Below are positions 32,828 through 41,218 of a stretch of DNA of 64,000 nt, piece by piece (within the stretch, counting starts at the first letter, position 1; every line of letters starts with the position of its first letter). The stretch spans positions 930,001 to 994,000 of the forward strand of contig NZ_JAGFBF010000005.1 in NCBI RefSeq assembly GCF_017583045.1. The letters are read 5' to 3'. The DNA is from Leucobacter tardus. Its GTDB lineage: Bacteria; Actinomycetota; Actinomycetes; Actinomycetales; Microbacteriaceae. The notes under the pieces were generated by a model. That model had not been told where the DNA came from. It did no database searches and was given only the letters and a program-made list of their open reading frames with translations. Both the position numbers and the translations under genes were made by a program.

Positions 32828-33278
32828 GTGGACTGCGGGCGGCGCGCGCTCGATGAGTGGGGAGGCGCCGCGTGGATCGTCTTCACTCTCGCGTACGCGG
32901 TCATCGCGATCACGCCGATTCCGGTGACGATCATGGCGGTCACCGGCGGGGTGCTTTTCGGGGTGTGGGAGGGCGCCGTCCTCTCGGTGATCGGGGCGCT
33001 CATCGGCCGTGGAACAGGTCTCCCTGTTGCGTCTCATGCCCGGACTCCCCTACTGGCCAGTCAATTACGGCAGCGGGGCCTTCGGCATCTCACAACGAGA
33101 CTTCCTGGTGGGCAGCGGTCTGTCCACGATCCCCGGACAGGTGTCGCTCGTCGCCGTCGGTGCGTTCGTGGCCGGTCCGTCAGTGCTCGCCGGCACGGTC
33201 GTCGTGGCCGCTTGGGCCGTGGTCATCACCATGACGATCCTCGCTTACCGTCGTCTGAAGCGAGCCTCGCGGGGATAG
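32828..33278 (+). pseudogene. Remnant of a TVP38/TMEM64 (DedA-like) membrane protein gene
   Basis: The first part, LDEWGGAAWIVFTLAYAVIAITPIPVTIMAVTGGVLFG... to GALIGRG, matches the middle of a TVP38-like protein. About 33003-33012 the frame changes, and LLRLMPGLPYWPVNYGSGAFGISQRDFLVG continues in another frame to ILAYRRLKRASRG. The region between these segments in intact relatives is missing, and the N-terminal helix is also absent. The gene therefore carries a 5' truncation plus an internal deletion/frameshift. Its 3' end overlaps the TetR gene by 99 bases. Confidence 0.6.
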
Positions 33279-33848
33279 CAGGTCGACCGCGATCCCTCGT
33301 GCCCGCTGAGCCAGTCGGTTGGTGCCATCGATGCCGCGATGCGCAACCGCTCCCTCCAGCAGCAACATCAAGTGGTCGGCGGTCTCACCCACCGCATCGG
33401 AGTCGAGGACATCTGCCCGGAGGAGCTCTTCCAGACGGCGCCGGACCGCGCGCTTGTGCTCCTGCACAATCCGATAAGCGGGATGATCGATCGGGAGTTC
33501 TCCGGCAGCGTTGAGGAACGCGCACCCCCGTTCACCCGGAACGAGGTCGTCGGCGTAGGCGTCGAAGAAGGCGAGCGCGCGGGGCGCGGGCGTATCGATG
33601 ATCCGCGCTTCGAGTCGCTCCCACCAGAGCCGGTGCCGCGCGGCGAGATACGCAGCGACCAGCTGTTCTTTGGAGCCGAAGCGATCGTAGAGCGTCCGCT
33701 TCGTCACGCCGGATTCGGCGGCGATGGTATCCACGCCCACCGCGTGGATACCGCGCCGATAGAAGAGATCGGAGGCGACCTCGAGGATACGTTCCGCACC
33801 CGGCGTGAGACGCGGCACCTCCCAGAGACTGGTCATCGATGTCGTCAT
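33180..33848 (-). CDS. TetR-family transcriptional regulator
   Basis: A 222-residue protein with the N-terminal HTH (ILEVASDLFYRRGIHAVGVDTIAAESGVTKRTLYDRFGSKEQLV, shown in outline) and a C-terminal ligand domain with ERGCAFLNAAGE, the pattern of regulators next to drug or metabolite exporters. It diverges from an MFS gene across an 84-base gap holding a perfect palindrome, so it probably represses both. The C-terminal tail is His/Asp-rich and antisense to the pseudogene end. Confidence 0.87.
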   Translation of the reverse strand: MTTSMTSLWEVPRLTPGAERILEVASDLFYRRGIHAVGVDTIAAESGVTKRTLYDRFGSKEQLVAAYLAARHRLWWERLEARIIDTPAPRALAFFDAYADDLVPGERGCAFLNAAGELPIDHPAYRIVQEHKRAVRRRLEELLRADVLDSDAVGETADHLMLLLEGAVAHRGIDGTNRLAQRARGIAVDLLSPRGSLQTTVSEDRHGDDHGPSGHDDRAGEH

Positions 33849-33880
33849 CCTGCACCCCCGCTCGCGGAATCTTTACAGAT

Positions 33881-33890
33881 CAGTATACTG
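33881..33890. promoter_or_regulatory. Palindromic TetR operator candidate
   Basis: CAGTATACTG, a perfect 10-base palindrome in the divergent TetR/MFS promoter. TATACT can also serve as a -10. Confidence 0.5.
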
Positions 33891-33932
33891 GTGCCGCACG
33901 TGAGTTCACAGACCTGTGAGATGAGGATGACG

Positions 33933-35177
33933 ATGACCGAGACGCTCGATCGACGAACGGTGTGGGGACTCACTCTGGCCGGCGCCTCCCTGATCGCCGC
34001 CTGCTACGGCCTGGCCCGCTTCTCCTACGGACTCTTCGTGCCGGTGTTCCGCACGGAGTTCGATTTCGGGGCGGCGGCCGCCGGCGCCCTGGCATCCGGA
34101 TCCTACGCCGCGTATTGCGCGGCGATCATCGCCGCCACACTGCTGACGCCGCGCTTCGGCGGCCGTGCGATCGCCGTCGCCGCGGGGGCGACCGCGACGA
34201 TCGGCACCCTCGCGATCGCCGTTGCACCGAACACGCTCGTCCTCGCGCTCGGGGTGATCGTCGCGGGCGCGAGCACCGGCGTCGCGTCCCCGCCCCTGGC
34301 GCACGCCGTCGCGCGCTCCGTCGACACCGCCAGGCAGAGTCGCGTGCAGACCGTGATCAACGCCGGAACCGGGCTCGGCGTCGCGATCGCGGGACCGATC
34401 GCCCTGCTCACGCACGATCAGTGGCGTGCGGCATGGATCGCATTCGCCGCGCTCTCCGCCGCCGTCACGCTCTGGACCGTCTTCGCCGTGCCGCGCACGG
34501 TGGACTCGAGGGAGGCCGGCGACGGAGCCCCTGCACGCGTCCTCGTGCCCCGCCCGCTCTTCCCAGCGGAGAGTCCGCGACTCGTCTGGGCAGCACTCCT
34601 CCTCGGCGCCGCGAGCGCGGCCGTCTGGACGTTCGGGCGCGACCTGCTCGTCTCGGCGGGCGGCATGAGCGAGACGGCGTCGACGATCTGCTGGATCCTG
34701 CTCGGCGCGCTCGGGATCATCGGCGCGATCGGCGGCGATCTCGTCGGCGCACTCGGGTTGCGCGCCACCTGGATGATCACGGTCACGGTGCTCGCGCTCT
34801 CGACGGTGACCGTCGCCATCGCTCCCACCAGTGTCGCGGCAGCCGGCATCGCTCTAGGCGCGTTCGGTGCTGCGTACATCGCCGCGTCCGGACTCCTGCT
34901 GCTGTGGGGCACCCGCGTCTACGACGCGCACCCTGCGGCCGGCGTCGGGCTGGGCTTCCTCGTCCTCGCGCTGGGACAGACGCTCGCAGCACCCGCCCTC
35001 GGCGGCATCGGCGACCTCATCGGTCTGCGCTGGGCGTTCGCGGCGGCCGCGGGCGTCGGCCTCTTCGGCGCGCTGGCGTGCGCGCCCCGCGTCACACCCT
35101 CGCCGGGTGCCTCCAGCGCGGCACGACCAGGGGCGTCCCGGACTCCGGATCCGGAATCACCCGCGCGTCGAGCGTGA
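33933..35177 (+). CDS. MFS transporter (CynX/YbfB-like)
   Basis: A 414-residue, 12-helix transporter starting LTLAGASLIAACYGLARFSYGLFVPVF. Of three clustered ATGs (33921, 33927, 33933), the last has AGG at proper spacing. Divergence from a TetR regulator suggests inducible efflux or uptake of a small organic compound. The last 86 bases overlap the convergent siderophore ATPase gene. Confidence 0.83.
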   Translation: MTETLDRRTVWGLTLAGASLIAACYGLARFSYGLFVPVFRTEFDFGAAAAGALASGSYAAYCAAIIAATLLTPRFGGRAIAVAAGATATIGTLAIAVAPNTLVLALGVIVAGASTGVASPPLAHAVARSVDTARQSRVQTVINAGTGLGVAIAGPIALLTHDQWRAAWIAFAALSAAVTLWTVFAVPRTVDSREAGDGAPARVLVPRPLFPAESPRLVWAALLLGAASAAVWTFGRDLLVSAGGMSETASTICWILLGALGIIGAIGGDLVGALGLRATWMITVTVLALSTVTVAIAPTSVAAAGIALGAFGAAYIAASGLLLLWGTRVYDAHPAAGVGLGFLVLALGQTLAAPALGGIGDLIGLRWAFAAAAGVGLFGALACAPRVTPSPGASSAARPGASRTPDPESPARRA

Positions 35178-35886
35178 ACACCTGCTCGACGAGCGCCTCG
35201 GTGATCACGTCGCCAGGCGCACCGGCGGCGATCACGTCACCGGCCTGCATCGCGATGATGTGATCGGCGTATCGCGCCGCCTGATTGAGGTCGTGCAGTA
35301 CGGCCACGAGGGTGGTGCCCTGCTCCCGGTTCAAACCTCGGCAGAGCTCGAGCAGCTCGATCTGATGGTTGAGGTCGAGGTACGTGGTCGGTTCGTCGAG
35401 CAGAAGGATCGGGGTCTCCTGCGCCAGCGCGACCGCCATCCACACCCGCTGCCGCTGACCACCCGACAGTTCGTCGACCATGCGACCCGAGAGCTCGTGC
35501 ACTCCCGTCGCGTGCATCGCCGCCCGCACCGCTTCCTCGTCCTCCGGCGTCCACGGGCTGAAGAGCCGCTGGTGCGGGTACCGACCTCGGGTCACGAGAT
35601 CGACCACGCGAATGCCGTCGGGCGCGACGGCCCCCTGCGGCAGCAGACCGACCTGACGCGCCACGTGCTTCGTAGGCTGCTGGTGCAACTGCAGACCGTC
35701 GAGCAGCACGCGCCCGCTCGACGGCGGCAGCAGCCGCGTCAGACTCTTCAGCAGTGTCGATTTGCCGCAGGCGTTCGGCCCCACGATCACGGTGAACGCA
35801 CCATCGGGGATCTGCACCGAGATATCGGTGCAGACCGGGGTGTCGGCGTACCCGAGGGCCGCGCCCTCCACGCTCAGACGAGTCAT
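35092..35886 (-). CDS. fepC: Iron-siderophore ABC transporter ATPase (FepC-like)
   Basis: A 264-residue ATPase: GPNACGKST Walker A, a Q-loop in LLPQGAVAPDG with the V-x-RGRYPH motif typical of Fe-siderophore ATPases, the signature LSGGQRQR, Walker B LLLDEPTTYLDL and the switch H in VLHDLNQAARYAD. It is the last gene of the fepBDGC-like operon, overlapping fepG by 4 bases. Confidence 0.92.
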   Translation of the reverse strand: MTRLSVEGAALGYADTPVCTDISVQIPDGAFTVIVGPNACGKSTLLKSLTRLLPPSSGRVLLDGLQLHQQPTKHVARQVGLLPQGAVAPDGIRVVDLVTRGRYPHQRLFSPWTPEDEEAVRAAMHATGVHELSGRMVDELSGGQRQRVWMAVALAQETPILLLDEPTTYLDLNHQIELLELCRGLNREQGTTLVAVLHDLNQAARYADHIIAMQAGDVIAAGAPGDVITEALVEQVFTLDARVIPDPESGTPLVVPRWRHPARV

Positions 35887-36935
35887 CGCTTCTTCCCTTC
35901 TCGAAGGAGTAGCCACAGGAAATACAGTCCGCCGATCGAGACGGTCACGATGCCGACCGGAAGCGGCGTCTCGGGGTGGATGCGCTGGGAGACGATGTCG
36001 GCGAGCAGCAGCAGCACGGCGCCGACGGCGGCGGTCGGTCCGAGTGCGAGCCCGTCCGATCGCACCAGACGTCGGGCGATCTGCGGCGCCGCGAGGGCGA
36101 TGAACGAGATCGGCCCGGCGGTCGCGGTCGCGAGCGCGGTGAGACCGACACCGATCACGATCGCCGCGATCTGCAGGGCTCGCACGTTCTGCCCGAGCGC
36201 CGTGGCGAACGGCGCCCCGATCTGCAGCAGTCGCATCGGCCGCGCCAGCGCCAAGGCACCACCGATGAAGACCACGGAACCGATGATCACCACCGTCGCG
36301 GTCGACCACGACGCACCCGACAGGTTTCCGGCTCCCCAGAGGCTCGCCATGATGGCGTTCTCGACGGTGGCCGTGAGCAGGAGCCAGACGTTCACCGATG
36401 CGAGCATGGCGCTCACGCCGATGCCGACGATGATCAACCGCACGCCGCGCATCGCGCCTCGCTTGATCGACAGGAAGAACACGAGGAACGCCGTCGCGAT
36501 CCCGCCGGCGAGCGCACCGGCCATCGTAGCGACCGAGCCGCCGCCGATGATCAGCATCACGACGAGCGCGCCGGTGAAGGACCCCGTCTGGAACCCGATC
36601 ACATCGGGCGATCCGAGCGGATTGCCGGTGAGGTTCTGGAATATCGCGCCGCTCAGCGCGAGGCAGACGCCGAGCAGCACGGCCATCACGACACGGGGGG
36701 CGCGCCACTCGAGCACGATCATGCTCGTGTACTCGTCGCCCTGACCGAGCAGCGCCTGCAGCGCCTCCCCCACGGAGATCCCCACGGAACCCGAGAACGT
36801 TCCGTACATCGCGAGCAGCACCGTCGCAATCCACAACCCCGTGCAGATGACGATCGAGCGGACATCGAGGAGGGCGAGCGGACGCTCAGCGCCGCCGAGT
36901 CGCACGACCCGTCGGCCGAAGTCGAGTTGCGTCAT
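35883..36935 (-). CDS. fepG: Iron-siderophore ABC transporter permease (FepG-like)
   Basis: A 350-residue FecCD-family permease with about ten helices, RAPRVVMAVLLGVCLALSGAIFQNLTGNPLGSPDVIGFQTG, and TAGPISFIALAAPQIARRLVRSDG near the C-terminal coupling helix. It forms a heterodimer with the permease encoded just upstream (4-base gap) to import ferric siderophore. Confidence 0.92.
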   Translation of the reverse strand: MTQLDFGRRVVRLGGAERPLALLDVRSIVICTGLWIATVLLAMYGTFSGSVGISVGEALQALLGQGDEYTSMIVLEWRAPRVVMAVLLGVCLALSGAIFQNLTGNPLGSPDVIGFQTGSFTGALVVMLIIGGGSVATMAGALAGGIATAFLVFFLSIKRGAMRGVRLIIVGIGVSAMLASVNVWLLLTATVENAIMASLWGAGNLSGASWSTATVVIIGSVVFIGGALALARPMRLLQIGAPFATALGQNVRALQIAAIVIGVGLTALATATAGPISFIALAAPQIARRLVRSDGLALGPTAAVGAVLLLLADIVSQRIHPETPLPVGIVTVSIGGLYFLWLLLREGKKR

Positions 36936-36939
36936 CGGA

Positions 36940-38022
36940 TCAGACCTCGGACACGCGGAGACGACGGACCAGGGCGATGAGCACGGGAGCCCCGATGAAC
37001 GCGGTGACGACACCGACGGGCACCTCGCCGCTCGTGATGACGCGCCCGATCACATCGGCGAACCCCATGACCGTCGGGGCGATCAGCACCGAGTACGCGA
37101 GGATCCACCCCTGGTGCGGGCCGACGATCATGCGCGCCAGGTGAGGCGCCAGCAGCCCGAGGAAGCCGATCGGCCCGGCTGCGGCCGTCGCACCGCCGGC
37201 GAGCAGCGCGATCGCGACCAGCGTCACGAGCCGAATGCGGTTCGGGTGCGCACCCATCGCCACGGCGGACGCTTCGCCGAGCGAGAGCACGTCGAGCGAG
37301 CGCGAGCTCAGGAGGGCGATGATCAGTCCGGCACCGATGAAGGGCACGAGCTGCAGGGTGCCCTCGAGCGGCTGGGACGCCGTCGTCCCGGCGGACCACC
37401 CGCGCATCCGCTCGAGCAGTTGCGAGTTCGTGAGCATCAGCGCGGAGGTGAATCCCGAGAGCACTGCACCGAGTGCGACTCCCGAGAGCGTCATCCGCAC
37501 GGCATTGCCGCGCACCGTGCCGGTGTTGCCGATCACGAAGACGAGGATCGAGGTGAGCAGTGCTCCGGCGAACGCCCACCACATGTACTGCGACACATCG
37601 GTGAGCCCGAAGAACGCCAAGCCGACGACCACGGCGAGCGATGCTCCGGCGTTGACACCGAGGATCCCGGGATCCGCCATCGGATTCCGGGTGACGGCCT
37701 GCATGAGAGCGCCCGCGACGCCGAACGCCGCGCCCGCCGCGAGCACGAGGACCGTGCGCGGCACGCGAGAGAACCAGACCGCCTGCGACACGGGGTCATC
37801 GGGATCCGGATGAACGACGAAGTGGAACACGGCGGCGGGATCGACGCTGCGAGACCCCACGAGCATGCTGACCACCAGAGCCGCGGTGCAGAGCAGCGCG
37901 AGCACCAGCAATCCGGCCCAGCGCCCCCCATCGCCTGCCCGGAGCAGCGACGGACGCCGGCCCGCGCCGGACACCGGAGTGTCGGGCACGGGCCGCGGAG
38001 TCGCCTGGACCGAAGAGGTCAT
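36940..38022 (-). CDS. fepD: Iron-siderophore ABC transporter permease (FepD-like)
   Basis: A 360-residue FecCD-family permease: RVPRTVLVLAAGAAFGVAGALMQAVTRNPMADPGILGVNAG, and GPIGFLGLLAPHLARMIVGPHQG in the coupling region. A Pro/Gly-rich cytoplasmic N-terminus of about 40 residues precedes the first helix. The ATG at 38022 lies 7 bases after the binding-protein stop codon. Confidence 0.92.
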   Translation of the reverse strand: MTSSVQATPRPVPDTPVSGAGRRPSLLRAGDGGRWAGLLVLALLCTAALVVSMLVGSRSVDPAAVFHFVVHPDPDDPVSQAVWFSRVPRTVLVLAAGAAFGVAGALMQAVTRNPMADPGILGVNAGASLAVVVGLAFFGLTDVSQYMWWAFAGALLTSILVFVIGNTGTVRGNAVRMTLSGVALGAVLSGFTSALMLTNSQLLERMRGWSAGTTASQPLEGTLQLVPFIGAGLIIALLSSRSLDVLSLGEASAVAMGAHPNRIRLVTLVAIALLAGGATAAAGPIGFLGLLAPHLARMIVGPHQGWILAYSVLIAPTVMGFADVIGRVITSGEVPVGVVTAFIGAPVLIALVRRLRVSEV

Positions 38023-38029
38023 CGGTGGG

Positions 38030-39007
38030 TTACGCAACCTGCTTCGATGCGGAGACGAGGTCCGCCACGTCCGTGAGCCACGCGGCGTAGGTGGACGCCG
38101 TCATGGCGCCCTTCGAGCTCCAGGCCGCGAGCTGATCGGCCTCGACCGCCGGCAGGGCGTCCCAGAGTTCGGAGCTGAAGGCGAAGTCGTCCGAGTAGCC
38201 CTCGACGAGGATCAGGTCGGCCTCATAGGTCGATGCGTCCTCCCAGGCGACCTGGCCCCACGGGTTCCCGTCCGCGGGCGCGTCCGGTCCGACGATCGTC
38301 GCGCCGAGCTCCTCGAGCAGGTCGGCCTGCGCGAAGCCGACACCGGTGTACAGCATTTCCTTAGCCGGGCTCGCCAGCATGATCGAGCGGTCGTTCTCGG
38401 CGAGTGCCGCGCTCACCGCGTCCTTCGCCTCCCCGAGCTCCTCGTCGGACTGCAGGATCTCCTCGGACTCGGTGTCACCGCCGAAGAATGCTGCGACCTC
38501 GCGCGTGTCCGCGATCCGCTCGTCCATCGAGCCGTCGGCGGGCAGCGGCACGAACGGCGCGACGCGGGTGAGCTGCGCGTTCACGTCCTCATCGAACCAC
38601 GTCCACCCGTTCGCATCACCCTGCCCGACGATGGCGTCGGGCTGCACTTCGGCGAGCTTCTCGACATCGATTTCGCCGTCCTGACCGATCATCTCGATGC
38701 CCGACGTGTCGGCGTCACCCATGACGAACGGGTTGTCGCACTCGTACCCGAAGAGCGCGACCGGCTCGATCCCGTATTCGTGGAGCGAGCTGTAGGCGTA
38801 GCAATCCATGACGATGTCCTGCGGCTGCGACTCGAACGCCACGGTGAGGCCGTCGATTGAAGGGTGCGTGAAACTCACGCCCTCGTCCCCGCTCCCGGTG
38901 TCCTCCGACGACACGCCTGCGCAGGAGGCGAGCAGGAGCACCGAGACGGCCGCGAGCGCGGACATCGATGAGCGGCGAAGCAGGGAGGAAGCCAAGGTGA
39001 GTACCAA
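38030..39007 (-). CDS. fepB: Iron-siderophore-binding lipoprotein (FepB-like)
   Basis: A protein of 325 residues from a TTG at 39007; the start is uncertain and an internal ATG at residue 15 also precedes the signal (ALAAVSVLLLASC lipobox). The mature part is a class III binding protein (LAEVQPDAIVGQGD, AQADLLEELGATIVGPD, YEADLILVEGYSDDF). It binds ferric siderophore outside the cell. The promoter TTGCCT-N17-TAGGGT carries a DtxR/IdeR box, so iron represses the whole operon. Confidence 0.87.
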   Translation of the reverse strand: MVLTLASSLLRRSSMSALAAVSVLLLASCAGVSSEDTGSGDEGVSFTHPSIDGLTVAFESQPQDIVMDCYAYSSLHEYGIEPVALFGYECDNPFVMGDADTSGIEMIGQDGEIDVEKLAEVQPDAIVGQGDANGWTWFDEDVNAQLTRVAPFVPLPADGSMDERIADTREVAAFFGGDTESEEILQSDEELGEAKDAVSAALAENDRSIMLASPAKEMLYTGVGFAQADLLEELGATIVGPDAPADGNPWGQVAWEDASTYEADLILVEGYSDDFAFSSELWDALPAVEADQLAAWSSKGAMTASTYAAWLTDVADLVSASKQVA

Positions 39008-39031
39008 TCTGTCGGGAATAGAACCTCTCGA

Positions 39032-39060
39032 ACCCTAATAGAGATGGTTAGGTAAGGCAA
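39032..39060 (-). promoter_or_regulatory. fepB operon promoter
   Basis: On the minus strand, TTGCCT (39060-39055), a 17-base spacer and TAGGGT (39037-39032). The -35 lies inside the iron box. Confidence 0.6.
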
Positions 39061-39066
39061 ACCTCA
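39048..39066. promoter_or_regulatory. DtxR/IdeR iron box
   Basis: TTAGGTAAGGCAAACCTCA fits the 19-base DtxR/IdeR palindrome (TTAGG...CCTAA type) with only a few mismatches and overlaps the fepB -35. Confidence 0.8.
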
Positions 39067-39082
39067 CCAACGTATGATCATG

Positions 39083-39101
39083 TCGGGGCGTGTCGCCCCG
39101 A
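39083..39101. repeat. Perfect hairpin upstream of the ABM gene
   Basis: TCGGGGCG and CGCCCCGA, 8-base perfect arms around TGT. It has no U-tract and sits between the iron box and the plus-strand gene at 39210; its role is unclear. Confidence 0.5.
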
Positions 39102-39209
39102 GGGTGCCATCGGTCGGTTTCGAACCTCGGCGCGCCCGCAACCGAGTGTTCGCAGCGGCGATACGCGGGTGAAACGCGATCGTCACACGTCTCTGCTCGA
39201 ATAGTCGGC

Positions 39210-39851
39210 ATGAGCAGCCCCGTGACCGTTGCCGTCCGCCGTGAGACCGACCCGAACCGTATCGACGAAACCCTCGAGTGGATCGACCGCGGCCTCGAGA
39301 TGGCTCGCGGCTTCGACGGGTGCCTGGGCGGCGGGGTGATGCGCGATGCGAGCCACGAGCATGTGCTGCACGTCGTGTACCGATTCATCGACGACGAGGC
39401 GCTCGCGCGCTGGGAACGATCCGATCAACGCCGCGACTGGGAGCGCTCTGGCGTGCAGCTGGTCTCCAGCGCTGCCGTGCAGCGTCGCACCGGGATCGAG
39501 GGCTGGTTCGATGAGCCGCAACTCAGCCGCGTGGTCGACCCGCGGACCGGTGCCTCACGACTCATCGGGGTGCGCGCCGCTCCCCCACGGTGGAAGCAGG
39601 CGATCGCCGTCTGGCTCGGCATGCTTCCGCTGAACATCCTGCTCTCGACCATCGTCACCCAGTTTCCCGGGTGGGCCGAGATCCCGGTCCCCCTGCGCTC
39701 GGTGCTGCTCGTCTCGGTGCTGGCACCCACGATGACGTTCGCGATGATGCCGACCGTTACCCGGGTGCTCCGCGGGTGGCTCCGCCGCAATCCCGGTGCG
39801 ATCCGGAGCGAGCGCGCCCTGCGCGAAGCGCTGGACGCGCGCGGCGCGTAG
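39210..39851 (+). CDS. Antibiotic-biosynthesis-monooxygenase-domain membrane protein
   Basis: A 213-residue protein. The N-terminal ABM-like ferredoxin-fold domain (VTVAVRRETDPNRIDETLEWIDRGLEMARGFDGCLGGGV) is followed by a C-terminal pair of membrane helices (AVWLGMLPLNILLSTIV and LLVSVLAPTMTFAMMPTV). This domain order is known in uncharacterised actinobacterial proteins. AATAGT about 10 bases before the ATG and no Shine-Dalgarno suggest a leaderless transcript. No reaction can be assigned. Confidence 0.75.
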   Translation: MSSPVTVAVRRETDPNRIDETLEWIDRGLEMARGFDGCLGGGVMRDASHEHVLHVVYRFIDDEALARWERSDQRRDWERSGVQLVSSAAVQRRTGIEGWFDEPQLSRVVDPRTGASRLIGVRAAPPRWKQAIAVWLGMLPLNILLSTIVTQFPGWAEIPVPLRSVLLVSVLAPTMTFAMMPTVTRVLRGWLRRNPGAIRSERALREALDARGA

Positions 39852-39852
39852 C

Positions 39853-40521
39853 TCAGGTCAGCTCGACTCGGGGACGCACGGAGATGTCGGTGAGCTGCGT
39901 ATCCGGGCTCGCCTGAATCGCTTCGACCACGGCCCGCGCCACCGTTTCCGGCCGCACGAGCGGTGTCCGGTCGTCGTTCGAGAGCATCGGAGTGTCCGTC
40001 GGACCGGGGTAGACGGAGGTGACCCGCACCCCGTCGTGCTCGACATCGGCGCGCAGTCCGTTGGCGAGTCCGTGGAGTGCGTGCTTGGTCGCCGCGTACA
40101 CCGTGTTCTTCGGACGATCGAAGATGCCCGCGCCGGAATTCAGAAACACGATCGTGCCGCGCGACGCGCGCAGAGCCGGCAGCGTGGCGCGCGCGAGACG
40201 CATCGCGGCCGTCACGTTCAGGGCGAAGACGTACTCCCACTCCTCGTCGGTGACCTCCTCGATCGAGGCGGTCGGCAGCACTCCGGCGGCGTGTACCACG
40301 GCATTCACGCGCTCGGGGACGATCGCGTTCATGTCGTCGTGCACGAGGTCGCAGGTGACCGGCGTCACCCGCGGAGACTTTGCCACGGATGCGAGTCGTT
40401 CGTGATCCCTCCCGACCGCCGATACCGTCCACCCGCGTTCCACGAGCAGGTCGGTCACGGCGCGGCCGATACCGCTGGTGGCTCCGGTGACGAGGGCGTG
40501 GGGCGTGCGATGCTGATCCAT
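39853..40521 (-). CDS. Short-chain dehydrogenase/reductase
   Basis: A 222-residue SDR, shorter than classical ones: TGATSGIGRAV, HAAGVLPTASIEEV, NSGAGIFDRPKNTVYAATKHAL (catalytic Tyr and Lys) and YPGPTDTPM. It is convergent with the ABM gene (1-base gap) and follows the MerR gene on the same strand after 10 bases, so it may be the last gene of the MFS-MerR-SDR operon. Confidence 0.85.
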   Translation of the reverse strand: MDQHRTPHALVTGATSGIGRAVTDLLVERGWTVSAVGRDHERLASVAKSPRVTPVTCDLVHDDMNAIVPERVNAVVHAAGVLPTASIEEVTDEEWEYVFALNVTAAMRLARATLPALRASRGTIVFLNSGAGIFDRPKNTVYAATKHALHGLANGLRADVEHDGVRVTSVYPGPTDTPMLSNDDRTPLVRPETVARAVVEAIQASPDTQLTDISVRPRVELT

Positions 40522-40531
40522 GCCGGTCAGG

Positions 40532-41218
40532 CTACCGCTCCCGCGAGACCCGCCGCAGGAAGTCTCGCTGCCGATCGTTCAGGTCTCGCTCGGCGAGGCT
40601 CATCAGCAGCCGAGTGTGATCTGCGCTGACCTCCGGCGCATCGCCGCCGAACCGCGCGGCGAGCCGTCCGAGCTGCGCGGCGATCTCGTCGAGTTCTCTC
40701 GCAGTCGTTGCCGCATCGATCGCCGTGAACCGCGCCTGCGTGTCCGCGATGGAGCGACGCATCTCCGGGTCTGCCAACGCCTCGATGAGCCGATCAGCGT
40801 GTTGATCGCTCGGGTACAGGTGGGCGAACAGGGTCGAGAGCGGGATGTCCTCGGGGGAGCTGACGAGCGCCGCCGCGAGCTTCGACAGTCCGACGTGTTC
40901 ACCGGCGCGCGCGTCCGCCAGACGACGACGCTGCTCCTCCAGCTCGGTGATCTGACGCTGCAGTGACGCGTCCACCTCGTCGAGTACGTCATCCGGCGTG
41001 GCGTCTGGGGCGGAGGAGATAACGGCACCCGCCTGCGTCACCGACAGACCCGACTGGGCGAGTTGCCGGATACGCAGCAGGGTGACGAGCTGATCCACGG
41101 TGTACTCGCGGTACCCGTTCGCGCGTCGCATCGGCTCGGGGAGGATCCCGAGCTGGTGGTAGTGGCGGATCGTCCGGACGGTCACGCCGGCGAGGTCCGC
41201 GATCTCTCCGATGCGCAT
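40532..41218 (-). CDS. MerR-family transcriptional regulator
   Basis: A 228-residue protein with MerR N-terminal HTH MRIGEIADLAGVTVRTIRHYHQLGILPEPMRRANGYREY, a coiled-coil dimer helix (about 80-95) and a helical C-terminal domain without metal-binding Cys. Such proteins often sense drugs. Its ATG overlaps the MFS stop codon, so exporter and regulator are made together. Confidence 0.88.
   Translation of the reverse strand: MRIGEIADLAGVTVRTIRHYHQLGILPEPMRRANGYREYTVDQLVTLLRIRQLAQSGLSVTQAGAVISSAPDATPDDVLDEVDASLQRQITELEEQRRRLADARAGEHVGLSKLAAALVSSPEDIPLSTLFAHLYPSDQHADRLIEALADPEMRRSIADTQARFTAIDAATTARELDEIAAQLGRLAARFGGDAPEVSADHTRLLMSLAERDLNDRQRDFLRRVSRER

Noticed and set aside
36841..38076. A 411-residue plus-strand open frame opposite fepG/fepD
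   Set aside because: It is antisense to FecCD permeases and rich in Arg/His/Glu, with no motif.
39083..39101. The 8-bp hairpin as terminator of the fep operon
   Set aside because: It lies upstream, not downstream, of the fep genes and has no U-tract on either strand.
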